Below, piece by piece: positions 25,356 through 33,858 of a stretch of DNA of 33,904 nucleotides. Below the pieces are notes generated by a model. The model worked only from the letters and a program-made list of their open reading frames with translations, searched no databases and was not told the DNA's origin. Both the position numbers and the translations under genes were made by a program. This DNA comes from an uncultured Collinsella sp. (GTDB taxonomy: Bacteria > Actinomycetota > Coriobacteriia > Coriobacteriales > Coriobacteriaceae). Every line of letters starts with the position of its first letter. The first letter of the stretch is position 1. The DNA is taken from contig CAKUHA010000014.1 in NCBI GenBank assembly GCA_934655755.1, positions 1 to 33,904 on the forward strand. The letters run 5' to 3'.

Positions 25356-26708
25356 ATGGCATTCAACGACTTGGTAGCCCAGAAAATAAAGGATTTTGAG
25401 CAGCAGGGAGTTCCGCAGGTCTTTGAGCGAGACCTTGATTTGGGAAACCCACAGAAGCCAAAGCGCGACAACATCGTAAATGTGATTGTGGGGGCCCGCC
25501 GTTGTGGAAAGACGTATCGTCTGTATCAGGAGATGCGACGGCTTCAGGGCCAAGGCGTCGAGCTTGACCGAATGCTTTACTTCAATTTTGAGGATGAGCG
25601 CTTGCGTCCGTATGAGCCATCGCTACTAGCGGATGTGCTCGATACATTCTATGCGCTGTATCCCGCTGCTCGAACCGAGGGTGCTTACATTTTCTTTGAC
25701 GAGATCCAGGAAATTCCCGAATGGGGTGCGTTTCTGCGGCGTGTGGTCGATACGGAGAAAGCGACCGTCTATGTGACGGGGTCTTCTTCTAAGATGCTGT
25801 CCTCAGAACTTAAGAGCGAGTTCAGGGGTCGTTCTCTTGTACGAGAGCTTTTTCCGTTGAGTTTTTCGGAATACGTCCGATATAAGACAGGGAACGCCCC
25901 TGAACCGGATGGCCCCTTTTCGCCGAGCGATGCAGCATTGCTTCGACATCATCTAATCGGATATCTTGAACGGGGCGGATTCATCGCGACGCTTGAGCAG
26001 ACGCCTGCGGACGCGATTCAGCTGCTGCAGGAATATGCGTCGCGAACGGTCGCTATGGACGTCGTTGAGCGTTACGACGTCAAGAACCCTCGTTTGGCCT
26101 CACTGTTCCTGACGCGGTGTATGGCGTCTTCGGGACGAGAACTGTCAGTGAACAAAGTGTACAACGAGTTCAAAAGCAGGCAGATACCCGTCAGTCGTAA
26201 TTCGCTTAGTGACTTACTTGAGTATTACGAGGACGCCTACCTATTGTTTTCGGTGCCAGAGTTCACGCGTTCACTTGCAAATAATATGCGGTCCGCGTCT
26301 AAAGTCTACGCTGTCGATCCTGCGATGTTTGGAGCATTCTCTCCCGCATCGGCATTGGACCAGGGCCAGAGGCTCGAGACTGCGGTGTTCAATGCGTTGA
26401 GAAGAAGGACTCCTGCGGTGCGGGCCGGTTCGGTTTGTCGCCTGCTGATTAAAGAGAAGAACAAAAGCCATGAGGTGGACTTTGTGGCTGGGGACGCACT
26501 TCTTATGCAGGCTTATAGCTTGATTCAGGTGAGCGCGGATATGGCAAGCGAGAAAACGCGCGCACGCGAAATAGCCGCGCTTGATGCCTCGATGGCTCAG
26601 TTCGATCTTGGCGAGTCGGTAATCGTTACCATGGATGAGCAGGCCGATATTCCATGCGAACACGGGGTAGTGCACGCCGTGCCCGCATGGAAGTGGCTCC
26701 TTGCCTAA
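25356..26708 (+). CDS. Orphan AAA ATPase with DUF4143-type C-terminal domain
   Basis: A 450-residue protein of the widespread AAA_14/DUF4143 type, whose cellular role is not established. Walker A is GARRCGKT (46-53) and Walker B is FFDEIQE with D115-E116. A GSSSKML sensor follows near 143, then FRGRSLVRELFPLSFSEY written in parts (FRGRS, LFPLSFSEY), the family's signature. The C-terminal part (about 340-430) has the nuclease-like pattern ETAVFNAL...EVDFV...LIQVS of DUF4143 domains. The ATG at 25356 follows GGAGAA. These genes are patchily distributed, often transferred, and occur alone. Codon choice here is less GC-biased than in the neighbours, which fits acquisition. The perfect palindrome at its promoter is unusual. 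Confidence 0.88.
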   Translation: MAFNDLVAQKIKDFEQQGVPQVFERDLDLGNPQKPKRDNIVNVIVGARRCGKTYRLYQEMRRLQGQGVELDRMLYFNFEDERLRPYEPSLLADVLDTFYALYPAARTEGAYIFFDEIQEIPEWGAFLRRVVDTEKATVYVTGSSSKMLSSELKSEFRGRSLVRELFPLSFSEYVRYKTGNAPEPDGPFSPSDAALLRHHLIGYLERGGFIATLEQTPADAIQLLQEYASRTVAMDVVERYDVKNPRLASLFLTRCMASSGRELSVNKVYNEFKSRQIPVSRNSLSDLLEYYEDAYLLFSVPEFTRSLANNMRSASKVYAVDPAMFGAFSPASALDQGQRLETAVFNALRRRTPAVRAGSVCRLLIKEKNKSHEVDFVAGDALLMQAYSLIQVSADMASEKTRAREIAALDASMAQFDLGESVIVTMDEQADIPCEHGVVHAVPAWKWLLA

Positions 26709-26724
26709 TCATTTATGGATCTGC

Positions 26725-26790
26725 GGGGCCCAGGACCTCTTGGCCCCCACAGGGTAGCTAAAAGAGCCCCGTCCCAAATTAGCTACCCTG
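26725..26790. other. Two hairpins between converging genes
   Basis: GGGGCC (26725-26730) pairs with GGCCCC (26742-26747). CAGGGTAGCTAA (26750-26761) pairs perfectly with TTAGCTACCCTG (26779-26790). Neither has a clear T-tract. They lie where the ATPase gene and the minus-strand gene at 26803 converge, so a two-way transcription barrier is plausible. Confidence 0.5.
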
Positions 26791-26802
26791 GGTCGCGGGT
26801 AA

Positions 26803-28302
26803 CTAGTCCTGGGCCTTGATGCTTGGTAGCAGGATCTGTGCGAGGTAATCGGTCTCGAGCTTGGTCGCGGCGTCGGCCTTGCCGTCTTTACCGACCAGGT
26901 CGTTCTTTATCTGGCTGTACGTGTAGCGGTTGCCGGTCGTCAGCTCGACAAGCTCAATGGCCGTGTCCATGGGGTAGGTTGACACGGGATCCTGCGTGCG
27001 CCCGTTGATGGTTTGCGGAACCACATACGGATAGACGGGACCGCTGGCATAGACGGTGTAGCCGTTGCCCAGGCTGACCGTGCCCAAAACCGTATCGCCG
27101 TCGTCGGGCGTAAAGCTCTCACCGTCGCGCACGGCGACAAGGGTCACGAGCGGCGTGTTGGTGTCGCCGTCCAGATAGATGCACAGCGTGCTGCCGTTTT
27201 GCCAGGTTGCGACCCTGCCATACCACTCAACCGGGATATCGAGCTGATATAGATTCGTCGCCTTGTGTCGAGCGTCGGCATCGCGGGCGGACTGTGCCTC
27301 GCTTGCGCTTACGGCGTTGACGGCGGCATCACGACGCGTGATTGCCGCCTGCTGAAGTATCTTGGCGGCAGCGGCAGAGCTCGCGCCGCCCTCCTCGGCA
27401 TACTTGGCGGCGGCATCGATCTGGTCGTCAGTTACCGTATCGGCCGAAGGCACCTTGAGCTTAAAGACGGCCTGGGCACTCAAGTCCTCCCCGTCGCTCT
27501 TAACGGTGACCTGCGCCTTGGTTGTCGGGACGGTGTAGATGGTGCCGTCGGCCGCGATGGGGGAGGCGGCAATGGAGAGCGTGTAATCGCCGGGTAGCAG
27601 CTTGATACCGCGACCGTGCTCATCGACGTAGAGCGTTTCGCTTACGGATGAGCCGTCAGAGTCCTGGCCATTCACCTGCACGGGGATCTTGGAGCCGGTC
27701 GAGCAGTCGAGCCCCGCGGCGCGAACGTCAATCTGCACCGACATCATGGTGTGCGCGTTGGCGGCAACAGCGGCTGCCTGTTCTTGCTGATATCCGTTCC
27801 AAGCGGCATAGCCCGCGCCCCCGGCAACGAGCGCGACGGCCACAACGCCGGCCACCATCAGATTGCGACGCTTGGGCGACATCTTGCGATGGCGAACCTC
27901 GGCCTCACGCGCCGAGGGAACGGACGGAAGGGGAATATCGCCCATGGCGATGGTCTCATCTACGACAGGAGCGGAGCCTAGGCCGGGGAGCTCGCGGGTC
28001 AGCGAATCTTCAGCCGGCAAGCTGTCGAGCAAGACGGTTTCCTCACTCGCGTCGGATTCGGGCTGGTCGTCAGCCTCGCTTTCGGGGTTCTCGTGCCCCG
28101 CTTCATCCCTGGCAAGCGCAGTGCTATCGTCGGCGTCCTGATCATCGGGCTGCGCCCCGGTTGCTGCCTCGCCCTGCGCGGCGACCCCCGCATCGTCAAA
28201 TGCAATCTCGCCCAGCGCGATCCGGTCTAGGCTCTCCAGGGCCTCGGCACACGCTTCTGCATCTTGAGCCGCATCCTCTGGGCCCATCGTCTCGTCACTC
28301 AT
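26803..28302 (-). CDS. Single-pass membrane protein with acidic cytoplasmic N-terminus, unknown
   Basis: I do not recognise this 499-residue protein. Residues 1-135 are very acidic and low in complexity. A basic patch (RHRKMSPKRR) precedes one membrane helix at about 148-168, and the remaining 330 residues lie outside. That part has beta-rich stretches (GRGIKLLPGDYTLSIA looks like a PEGA or carrier-type fold) and an Ala-rich helical segment near 300-350. The topology resembles bacterial membrane proteins that carry a regulatory cytoplasmic tail, but no kinase or enzymatic motif is visible. The ATG at 28302 follows GGGGGA; the extra 17 codons upstream lack a ribosome site. It is a single gene. 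Confidence 0.82.
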   Translation of the reverse strand: MSDETMGPEDAAQDAEACAEALESLDRIALGEIAFDDAGVAAQGEAATGAQPDDQDADDSTALARDEAGHENPESEADDQPESDASEETVLLDSLPAEDSLTRELPGLGSAPVVDETIAMGDIPLPSVPSAREAEVRHRKMSPKRRNLMVAGVVAVALVAGGAGYAAWNGYQQEQAAAVAANAHTMMSVQIDVRAAGLDCSTGSKIPVQVNGQDSDGSSVSETLYVDEHGRGIKLLPGDYTLSIAASPIAADGTIYTVPTTKAQVTVKSDGEDLSAQAVFKLKVPSADTVTDDQIDAAAKYAEEGGASSAAAAKILQQAAITRRDAAVNAVSASEAQSARDADARHKATNLYQLDIPVEWYGRVATWQNGSTLCIYLDGDTNTPLVTLVAVRDGESFTPDDGDTVLGTVSLGNGYTVYASGPVYPYVVPQTINGRTQDPVSTYPMDTAIELVELTTGNRYTYSQIKNDLVGKDGKADAATKLETDYLAQILLPSIKAQD

Positions 28303-28432
28303 ATATCCCCCAATGCAATGTCGGCTCAACACTGTACCCAAAATAGGTGCCATATAGAGCCGCCGCGCAATTTGAAATTCAATTTAACGTGAGGGCGTAA
28401 CCTGGCCCGAAATTGCGGCACCAAAAAGCCCC

Positions 28433-28473
28433 CGGAACGCGAGCGAATCGCGTTCCGGGGGCTGCGCGAGGCA
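28433..28473 (-). terminator. Terminator of the TetR/membrane-protein operon
   Basis: A perfect 16-bp stem (28437-28452 with 28458-28473, AGCCCCCGGAACGCGA type) is followed on the minus strand by TTTTT. It lies about 60 bases after the stop of the membrane-protein gene. Confidence 0.92.
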
Positions 28474-28530
28474 TTGGATCGAAAGCCTGGCAAGCGGGAC
28501 TACGCCCAGGTGCCAACGACGACCAACACG

Positions 28531-29538
28531 TTACTCGGCGTGCGCGTAATCGACCTTGGCGCGGCGGGCGGTTGCCTTCTCCCAATCGCTGGTGCCCTCA
28601 AAGACATCCTGCTTGTAGGGGTTGCGGCCGAGCTTCTTTGCGCGGTAGACGATGTAGATGATCGCGGCGACGTTGGCGATCAGCGCGGCGATTGAGACCG
28701 CGGTGGCGGCGGTGGGGTCGAGCGTGGAGTGGGTCACAAAGATGGACTCCTCCTGGAAGTACGGGAACACCTGGGCAAACATGCACCAAATGGCTAGCGT
28801 AAAGGCGCGGTTCTGAATCCAGCCACCCTTGTTCCAGATAAAGGCGGCGACGGTGGGCGCCAGCAGCAGCGCAAAGCCGCAGAACCAGGAGTGGGTGGGC
28901 AGGCAGTTGTAGGTGTAGCAGAAGTTCCAGATATCGTAGGCGATGATGTAGACCCAGGTCATGTCGGGCCACAGCATGTCGGTCTTGTCCTCGGAGGCGT
29001 AGACGCTCCACCAACCGGTCATACAGAAGATGTTGATGATGCCGGCGATGCCGTTGAACACGTTGTTCCAGCCGGCGAGCTGCGTGGCGCCCTCGGAGGT
29101 GACCCAGGTGGACTCGCCCAGGACAAAGAAGTGATAGGCGCTCTCAAAGTCGGACACGACGGCGATCATGATGTTGATGGCGACGATCACAAACGGCCAT
29201 GCGCGGAACCAGTGCGCCTTGCCGATTTTGCCCCACTGGTACTTAATGGCGATGAAGCCCCAGCAACCGGCCAGCGCCGCGTATACCTTGGCGTAGTGGA
29301 ACCAGCTGTTCTGGTACACGTGGGTGGGGTTGGTGAGCGCCCACTCGGCGCCCTGCGAAACGCCGATGGCGATGGCGGCGCAGTAGATGGTCATGGCCAG
29401 CGGGGCCACGCCAAAAATGATGGCCGCGCCGAGCTTGGTGCGGCGGCCGACCTCGTTGAGCACGATCAGGCCGATAAAGACCATGGCCCAGCCGGCCCAG
29501 TGGATAAGGGTATCGCTACCCCAAACATCGAACAGCAT
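28531..29538 (-). CDS. Polytopic membrane protein of unknown function
   Basis: A 335-residue integral membrane protein with about nine hydrophobic segments and many Trp, Tyr and Phe residues. Charged motifs lie between helices (VSDFESAYHFF, SEDKTDMLWPDM) and the tail is basic (KKLGRNPYKQDVF). I cannot assign it to a named family with confidence. The ATG at 29538 follows AAGGAGAGC, a strong ribosome site. It lies 63 bases after the TetR gene on the same strand and ends before a strong terminator, so TetR and this protein form a two-gene operon. A TetR-linked polytopic protein often means a transporter or a membrane partner of the regulated pathway; here the divergent Fe-S/FAD oxidoreductase may be that pathway. 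Confidence 0.85.
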   Translation of the reverse strand: MLFDVWGSDTLIHWAGWAMVFIGLIVLNEVGRRTKLGAAIIFGVAPLAMTIYCAAIAIGVSQGAEWALTNPTHVYQNSWFHYAKVYAALAGCWGFIAIKYQWGKIGKAHWFRAWPFVIVAINIMIAVVSDFESAYHFFVLGESTWVTSEGATQLAGWNNVFNGIAGIINIFCMTGWWSVYASEDKTDMLWPDMTWVYIIAYDIWNFCYTYNCLPTHSWFCGFALLLAPTVAAFIWNKGGWIQNRAFTLAIWCMFAQVFPYFQEESIFVTHSTLDPTAATAVSIAALIANVAAIIYIVYRAKKLGRNPYKQDVFEGTSDWEKATARRAKVDYAHAE

Positions 29539-29601
29539 GCTGCTCTCCTTTCACACGCCCGCGGCCCCTCTTCCGATCGCGGGCAGTTTGGCCAAATGTC
29601 G

Positions 29602-30282
29602 TCAGTTCCCGGGTCTGCGCTCGGGATACTTGGCGGTGTAGCCCTCGATGTGGAGTGTCGAGGCGATAATCTCCTTGACCGTCTCGTCGGGCACATCGGG
29701 GTGCGTGCGGATATACATCAAAAGACCCATGATGAGGGTGTAGAACGTTTCGTAGACATGGTCGATGCGCAGGTCGTGATGGGCGACAAAGTCCACCACG
29801 GTGGTGTCGCAGATGTACTGCGCCACGCGCTGGACTACGTTATGCAAAAAGCCGCCGTAGAGCGCGCCACTGTTACTGGTCAGGGTGTGCGGCAGCTCGT
29901 GGCCGCTGGCGACCAGGCGCTTAAAGAGCGGTGCGACGGTGTCGAGCGCGCCTTCGATATCGCCGACGGTGCGGCTGGCGTTCCACTGCTCGAGCTCGGA
30001 GATAAAGCCGTCGATCGCCTCGTCCATAACGGCGGTGACGGCGGCGTCCATATCGGCAAAGTAGTGGTAGAACAGCGAGCGCGTGCAGCCGGCCCGCTTG
30101 GTCACGGCCGACACCGAAAGGTGGGATACACCCAGCTCGGAGCTTACGGTGCGCACGGCATCGAGGATCTCGCGGCGGCGTTCGTCACCCGTCATGCGCT
30201 TTGCCGCGCCGTCGGCGGTCGTCGCCGCATCGACGGCAGGGGCGGCATCGACCACGGAGACGTTTGCCGTGTTGTTGCTCAT
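29602..30282 (-). CDS. TetR-family transcriptional regulator
   Basis: A 226-residue regulator. A disordered Ala/Asp/Thr-rich leader (1-30) precedes the TetR DNA-binding domain at about 32-80 (RRREILDAV, LSVSAVTKRAGCTRSLFYHYF), and the rest is the helical ligand domain. The pattern VTKRAGCTRSLFYHYF is the expected recognition helix followed by the YxYF turn. The ATG at 30282 has AAAGGCGG upstream; an ATG six codons earlier (30300) is possible. It is divergent from the oxidoreductase gene, with two identical-type palindromes between, so it probably represses both directions. The inducer is unknown. Confidence 0.93.
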   Translation of the reverse strand: MSNNTANVSVVDAAPAVDAATTADGAAKRMTGDERRREILDAVRTVSSELGVSHLSVSAVTKRAGCTRSLFYHYFADMDAAVTAVMDEAIDGFISELEQWNASRTVGDIEGALDTVAPLFKRLVASGHELPHTLTSNSGALYGGFLHNVVQRVAQYICDTTVVDFVAHHDLRIDHVYETFYTLIMGLLMYIRTHPDVPDETVKEIIASTLHIEGYTAKYPERRPGN

Positions 30283-30341
30283 GCGCTTGCCGCCTTTCAT
30301 CCGCTTTTGCCTAACCGTTCGCCTAACAGTCTTGAATATTG

Positions 30342-30379
30342 TTGACGGTTCGTCAATACTATTTTTGACACAATGTCAA
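30342..30379. promoter_or_regulatory. Twin operator sites for the TetR regulator
   Basis: Two perfect inverted repeats, TTGACG-GTT-CGTCAA (30342-30356) and TTGACA-CAA-TGTCAA (30365-30379), share the form TTGAC-N5-GTCAA and have centres 23 bases apart. The outer TTGTTGAC and GTCAACAA also match. They lie in the 190-base gap between the TetR gene and the oxidoreductase gene. Confidence 0.8.
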
Positions 30380-30472
30380 CAACGGCGGGTGAACGGCATG
30401 GGGGTATGCCCGGCCTGCAAAAAAAGAGGGGTGCTGCGGTCTCGCCGGGCTGCGGCAAGAGAAGGGACAACC

Positions 30473-33250
30473 ATGATTCTCAACGGACCGGGAATTAGCT
30501 ATACCGAGCCCGACATCGGTGCGGAGTTTGTGCCGCCGATACCGGAGCATCCGCGCGAGGCCATCGTCAAGCTGTGCGAACACTGCACCAACCGTCTGCT
30601 TCATCGCGACGAGCTGCTGGGCTACGAGTACTGGTCGTTTGCCGAGGCCGCGACCGATGAGCAGGCTGAAGTGCTCTGCAAGATGAAGATGCGCCGTCCC
30701 TATACGCTGCCCGAGATGGTCAAGCTCACCGGTATGCCCGAGGCCGATATCGAGAAGATGCTCGATGATATGAGCTACACGGGCCTGCTCGAGTACAACT
30801 GGGAAAACCCCGCGCGCGCCAAGCAGTGGGTGCTGCCCATGCTGGTGCCGGGTTCTGCCGAGTTCCTCAACATGCGCGTGAGCCAGCTCGAGGAGCACCC
30901 GGTCTACGCCAAGTTCTTTGAACAGGCGTCCAAGGGCCCGCTGTCCAAGGCTACGCCGATGGTGCCGCCCGGAGGCGCCGGCATCGGCATGCACGTCATT
31001 CCGGTCGAGAAGGCCATCGACGCCACGAGCACCTCGGTGCCCATTGAGCATATCGAGCATTGGCTCGACAAATACGAGGGCAAGTATGCCGCCAGCACCT
31101 GCAGCTGCCGTGCGAGCCGTCGCGTGATGGGCGAGGGCTGCGCCGATGACCCTGCCGATTGGTGCATTGCCGTGGGCGATATGGCCGATTACGTGGTCGA
31201 GACCGACCGCGGCCATTACGTGACGCGCGACGAGGTCTACGATATCCTGCGCCAGGCCGAGGACAACGGCTTTGTGCACCAGATCACCAACATCGACGGC
31301 GAGAACAAGATCTTCGCCATCTGCAACTGCAACGTCAACGTGTGCTATGCCCTGCGCACCTCGCAGCTGTTTAACACGCCCAACCTGTCGCGTTCGGCCT
31401 ACGTCGCCAAGGTCGAGAAGGACAAGTGCGTGGCCTGCGGTCGCTGCGTTGAGGTATGCCCGGCCGGCGCCGCCAAGCTGGGCCAGAAGCTCTGCAGCAA
31501 AAAGGCCGGCGGACAAGTGCCCGAGTATCCGCGCCAGGAACTGCCCGATGCCACCAAGTGGGACCATACCAAGTGGTCGCCCAACTACCGCAACGACAAC
31601 CGCATCGAGACGCATGAGTCCGGCACGGCCCCCTGCAAGACAGCCTGCCCTGCGCATGTCGCCGTTCAGGGTTATTTGAAGCTCGCGGCCCAGGGCCGCT
31701 ACGACGAGGCCTTGGCGCTCATCAAGCGCGAGAACCCGCTGCCCGCTATCTGCGGCCGCGTATGCAACCGCCGCTGCGAGGACGCCTGCACCCGCGGTCG
31801 CGTGGACGACGCCGTGGCTATCGACGAGGTCAAGAAGTTCATCGCCCAGCGCGATTTGGACGCCGCGACCCGCTATGTCCCGCCTGTGGTGACCCCGACG
31901 CGCGCCGGCGGCTTCGACCAGAAGATCGCCATCATCGGTGCCGGTCCGGCCGGCCTGTCCTGCGCCTTCTACCTGGCCGAGAAAGGCTACAAGCCCGTCG
32001 TGTTCGAGAAGAACGAGCGCCCGGGCGGCATGCTCACCTACGGCATCCCCAGCTTTAAGCTGCAGAAAGATGTCATCGAGGCCGAGGTTGAGGTCATTCG
32101 CCTGATGGGCGCCGAGTTCCGCTATGGCGTGGAGGTCGGCCGCGATGTGACGCTCGACGAGCTGCGCGCACAGGGCTTTAAGGCCTTCTACGTGGCTATT
32201 GGCTGCCAGGGCGGCCGCCTTGCCGGTATTCCGGGCGAGGATGCCGAGGACGTGACCGTGGCCGTCGACTTCTTGCGCGAGGTCAACAGCGGCAAGATTG
32301 ATGCGCTGCCCGGTCGCACCATCGTGGTGGGCGGCGGCAACGTGGCTATCGACGTCGCCCGCAACGCCTGTCGCCTGGGCTCCGAGCACGTTGAGATGTT
32401 CTGCCTGGAGAGCGAGGCCCAGATGCCCGCCAGCGAGGAAGAGCGCCGCGAGGCCATCGAGGACGGCGCGCACATCAGCTGTGGTTGGGGCCCCAAGGAG
32501 GTCCATCTGGACGAGGCTGGTCACGTGTGCGGCATTACCTTTAAGCGCTGCACGCGTGTCTACGATGAAGAGGGCCGTTTTGCGCCTGAGTACGACGAGA
32601 ACGACCTGCGCCGCGTGGATGCCGATCGCGTGGTCATGTCGATCGGTCAGTCCATCGTGTGGGGCGACCTGCTGGCCGGCTCCAAGGTGGAGCTTGGCCG
32701 CGGCCAGGGTGCTCTCGCCGATCCCCAGACCTATCAGACCGCCGAGCCCGATATCTTTGTGGGCGGCGACGTCTACACCGGCCCGAGCTTTGCCATCGAT
32801 GCCATCGCCGCCGGCCACGAGGCCGCCGTGTCCATCCATCGCTTTGTGCAGCCAGGCTCCACGCTCACCATCGGCCGCAACCAGCGCCGCTATACTGCGC
32901 TCGACCGCGACGATGTCGTGATCGAGAGCTACGACAACGCGAGCCGCGAGGTCGCGCGCGTGGATCGCGAGCGCGAGAAGGCTGCGCCGTTTAGCGAGTA
33001 CGTCGAGACCTTTACCGAAGAGCAGGTGCGTGCCGAGACCGCCCGCTGCCTGGGCTGCGGCGCCTCAATCGTCGACCCCAACAAGTGCATCGGCTGCGGC
33101 CTGTGCACCACCAAGTGCGCGTTCGACGCCATCCATCTGGATCGCGACCGCCCCGAGTGCTCCACCATGGTCAAATACGAGCAAAAGCTCCCCAGCCTGG
33201 GCAAGTACGCCCTCAAGCGCGCGATCAAAATTAAATTCGGTCGCAAGTAG
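30473..33250 (+). CDS. Multi-domain Fe-S/FAD pyridine-nucleotide oxidoreductase (GltD-like)
   Basis: A 925-residue cytoplasmic flavoprotein. Residues 1-310 form an uncommon N-terminal region with C210/C212 (CSCR), a further GCADDPADWC, and CNCNVNVC. A ferredoxin motif follows at C319-C322-C325-C329. The GltD-type Fe-S module starts at C388/C392 (CKTACP) and continues with CGRVCNRRCEDAC. The FAD domain shows GAGPAG (489-494) and GGMLTYGIP; the NAD(P) domain shows GGGN (620-623). C859/C862 (CLGCG) precede a closing ferredoxin motif, C872-C875-C878-C882. The ATG at 30473 follows GAAGGGA; the open frame reaches back to 30083, but those 130 residues lie over the TetR gene. The family moves electrons between NAD(P)H and ferredoxin or a partner enzyme; the substrate is unknown. 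hypA follows. Confidence 0.92.
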   Translation: MILNGPGISYTEPDIGAEFVPPIPEHPREAIVKLCEHCTNRLLHRDELLGYEYWSFAEAATDEQAEVLCKMKMRRPYTLPEMVKLTGMPEADIEKMLDDMSYTGLLEYNWENPARAKQWVLPMLVPGSAEFLNMRVSQLEEHPVYAKFFEQASKGPLSKATPMVPPGGAGIGMHVIPVEKAIDATSTSVPIEHIEHWLDKYEGKYAASTCSCRASRRVMGEGCADDPADWCIAVGDMADYVVETDRGHYVTRDEVYDILRQAEDNGFVHQITNIDGENKIFAICNCNVNVCYALRTSQLFNTPNLSRSAYVAKVEKDKCVACGRCVEVCPAGAAKLGQKLCSKKAGGQVPEYPRQELPDATKWDHTKWSPNYRNDNRIETHESGTAPCKTACPAHVAVQGYLKLAAQGRYDEALALIKRENPLPAICGRVCNRRCEDACTRGRVDDAVAIDEVKKFIAQRDLDAATRYVPPVVTPTRAGGFDQKIAIIGAGPAGLSCAFYLAEKGYKPVVFEKNERPGGMLTYGIPSFKLQKDVIEAEVEVIRLMGAEFRYGVEVGRDVTLDELRAQGFKAFYVAIGCQGGRLAGIPGEDAEDVTVAVDFLREVNSGKIDALPGRTIVVGGGNVAIDVARNACRLGSEHVEMFCLESEAQMPASEEERREAIEDGAHISCGWGPKEVHLDEAGHVCGITFKRCTRVYDEEGRFAPEYDENDLRRVDADRVVMSIGQSIVWGDLLAGSKVELGRGQGALADPQTYQTAEPDIFVGGDVYTGPSFAIDAIAAGHEAAVSIHRFVQPGSTLTIGRNQRRYTALDRDDVVIESYDNASREVARVDREREKAAPFSEYVETFTEEQVRAETARCLGCGASIVDPNKCIGCGLCTTKCAFDAIHLDRDRPECSTMVKYEQKLPSLGKYALKRAIKIKFGRK

Positions 33251-33263
33251 TTAGGTGCCCGCC

Positions 33264-33701
33264 TTGCATGAATTAGGGATTGTGTATCACATCATTCGCG
33301 ATGTTGAGAATGTGGCGCGCGCCAATGGCGTGGGTCGCGTCTCGAGCGTGACGTTGCTGTTGGGCGAGGTCTCGGGCGTCGTTCCCGATCTGCTGCTCGA
33401 TGCTTGGCGCTGGGCAGCAGATAAAAAGCCCATCACGGAGGGTGCGGAGCTTGTCGTGGAGCCTGTCGAGGCCGTGACGCACTGCGAGGCGTGCGGCCGC
33501 GACTACGCGACGGTCGAGCACGGCAAGACCTGTCCCCATTGCGGCAGCGGCGAGACCTATCTGCTGCAAGGCCAGGAGGTCATGATCAAGCAGATCGAAA
33601 CCCCCGACGAGGAACCCACGGACGCCGCCTCGGGCGGCCCGACTGCTCCCGCCGACACCCCCGACGCCGTCGACGCCGCCAACCCCCTTCACATCGCCTA
33701 G
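33264..33701 (+). CDS. hypA: Hydrogenase nickel-insertion protein HypA/HybF
   Basis: A 145-residue nickel metallochaperone for [NiFe]-hydrogenase maturation. The start is set at TTG 33264 because HypA proteins begin Met-His-Glu, whose amino terminus and His2 bind nickel, and only this start gives MHELGIVYHI. AGGTG (33253-33257) lies six bases before it; a GTG at 33255 would add three residues and bury that motif. The zinc site is C74/C77 and C90/C93 (CEAC, CPHC). After the zinc domain an acidic Pro/Ala/Asp tail of about 30 residues is unusual. The gene begins 13 bases after the oxidoreductase stop, so they are co-transcribed. No hydrogenase gene is in the window. Confidence 0.92.
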   Translation: MHELGIVYHIIRDVENVARANGVGRVSSVTLLLGEVSGVVPDLLLDAWRWAADKKPITEGAELVVEPVEAVTHCEACGRDYATVEHGKTCPHCGSGETYLLQGQEVMIKQIETPDEEPTDAASGGPTAPADTPDAVDAANPLHIA

Positions 33702-33710
33702 CCCCTCATC

Positions 33711-33783
33711 AGTTGCGGTGAAATAGTTCCTAAAATCGGCCCCTAGGCCCCCAACCAGGAACTATTCCACCGCAACTTTTTTG
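33711..33783 (+). repeat. TTGCGGTGAAATAGTTCC hairpin, copy 2, acting as a terminator
   Basis: Arms 33711-33731 and 33757-33777 are identical in sequence to those of the copy at 11888-11953, including the single mismatch, and the loop again opens with AAATCGGC. Here six T residues follow the right arm, so this copy can end the oxidoreductase-hypA transcript. Confidence 0.88.
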
Positions 33784-33787
33784 ACTC

Positions 33788-33858
33788 GTCGTTGGGGACA
33801 TTCTTAAATGACTAGCCAAACAAGAACGTCCCCAACGACTAGTCGTTTAAGAACGTCC
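33788..33858. repeat. Overlapping inverted repeats that form alternative hairpins
   Basis: 33788-33805 (GTCGTTGGGGACATTCTT) pairs with 33822-33839 with one mismatch. The overlapping segment 33796-33815 instead pairs with 33839-33858 with two. The two folds exclude each other. The GTTGGGGAC core ties it to the palindromes at 9031 and 17206. Confidence 0.75.

Noticed and set aside
30083..30472. A 130-residue N-terminal extension to the Fe-S/FAD oxidoreductase
   Set aside because: It lies over the TetR gene and the operators; ATG 30473 has a good ribosome site and begins the conserved region.
30180..30480. Definite promoters for the TetR gene and the oxidoreductase gene
   Set aside because: No -35/-10 pair with acceptable spacing could be chosen by eye among the overlapping TTGAC sites.
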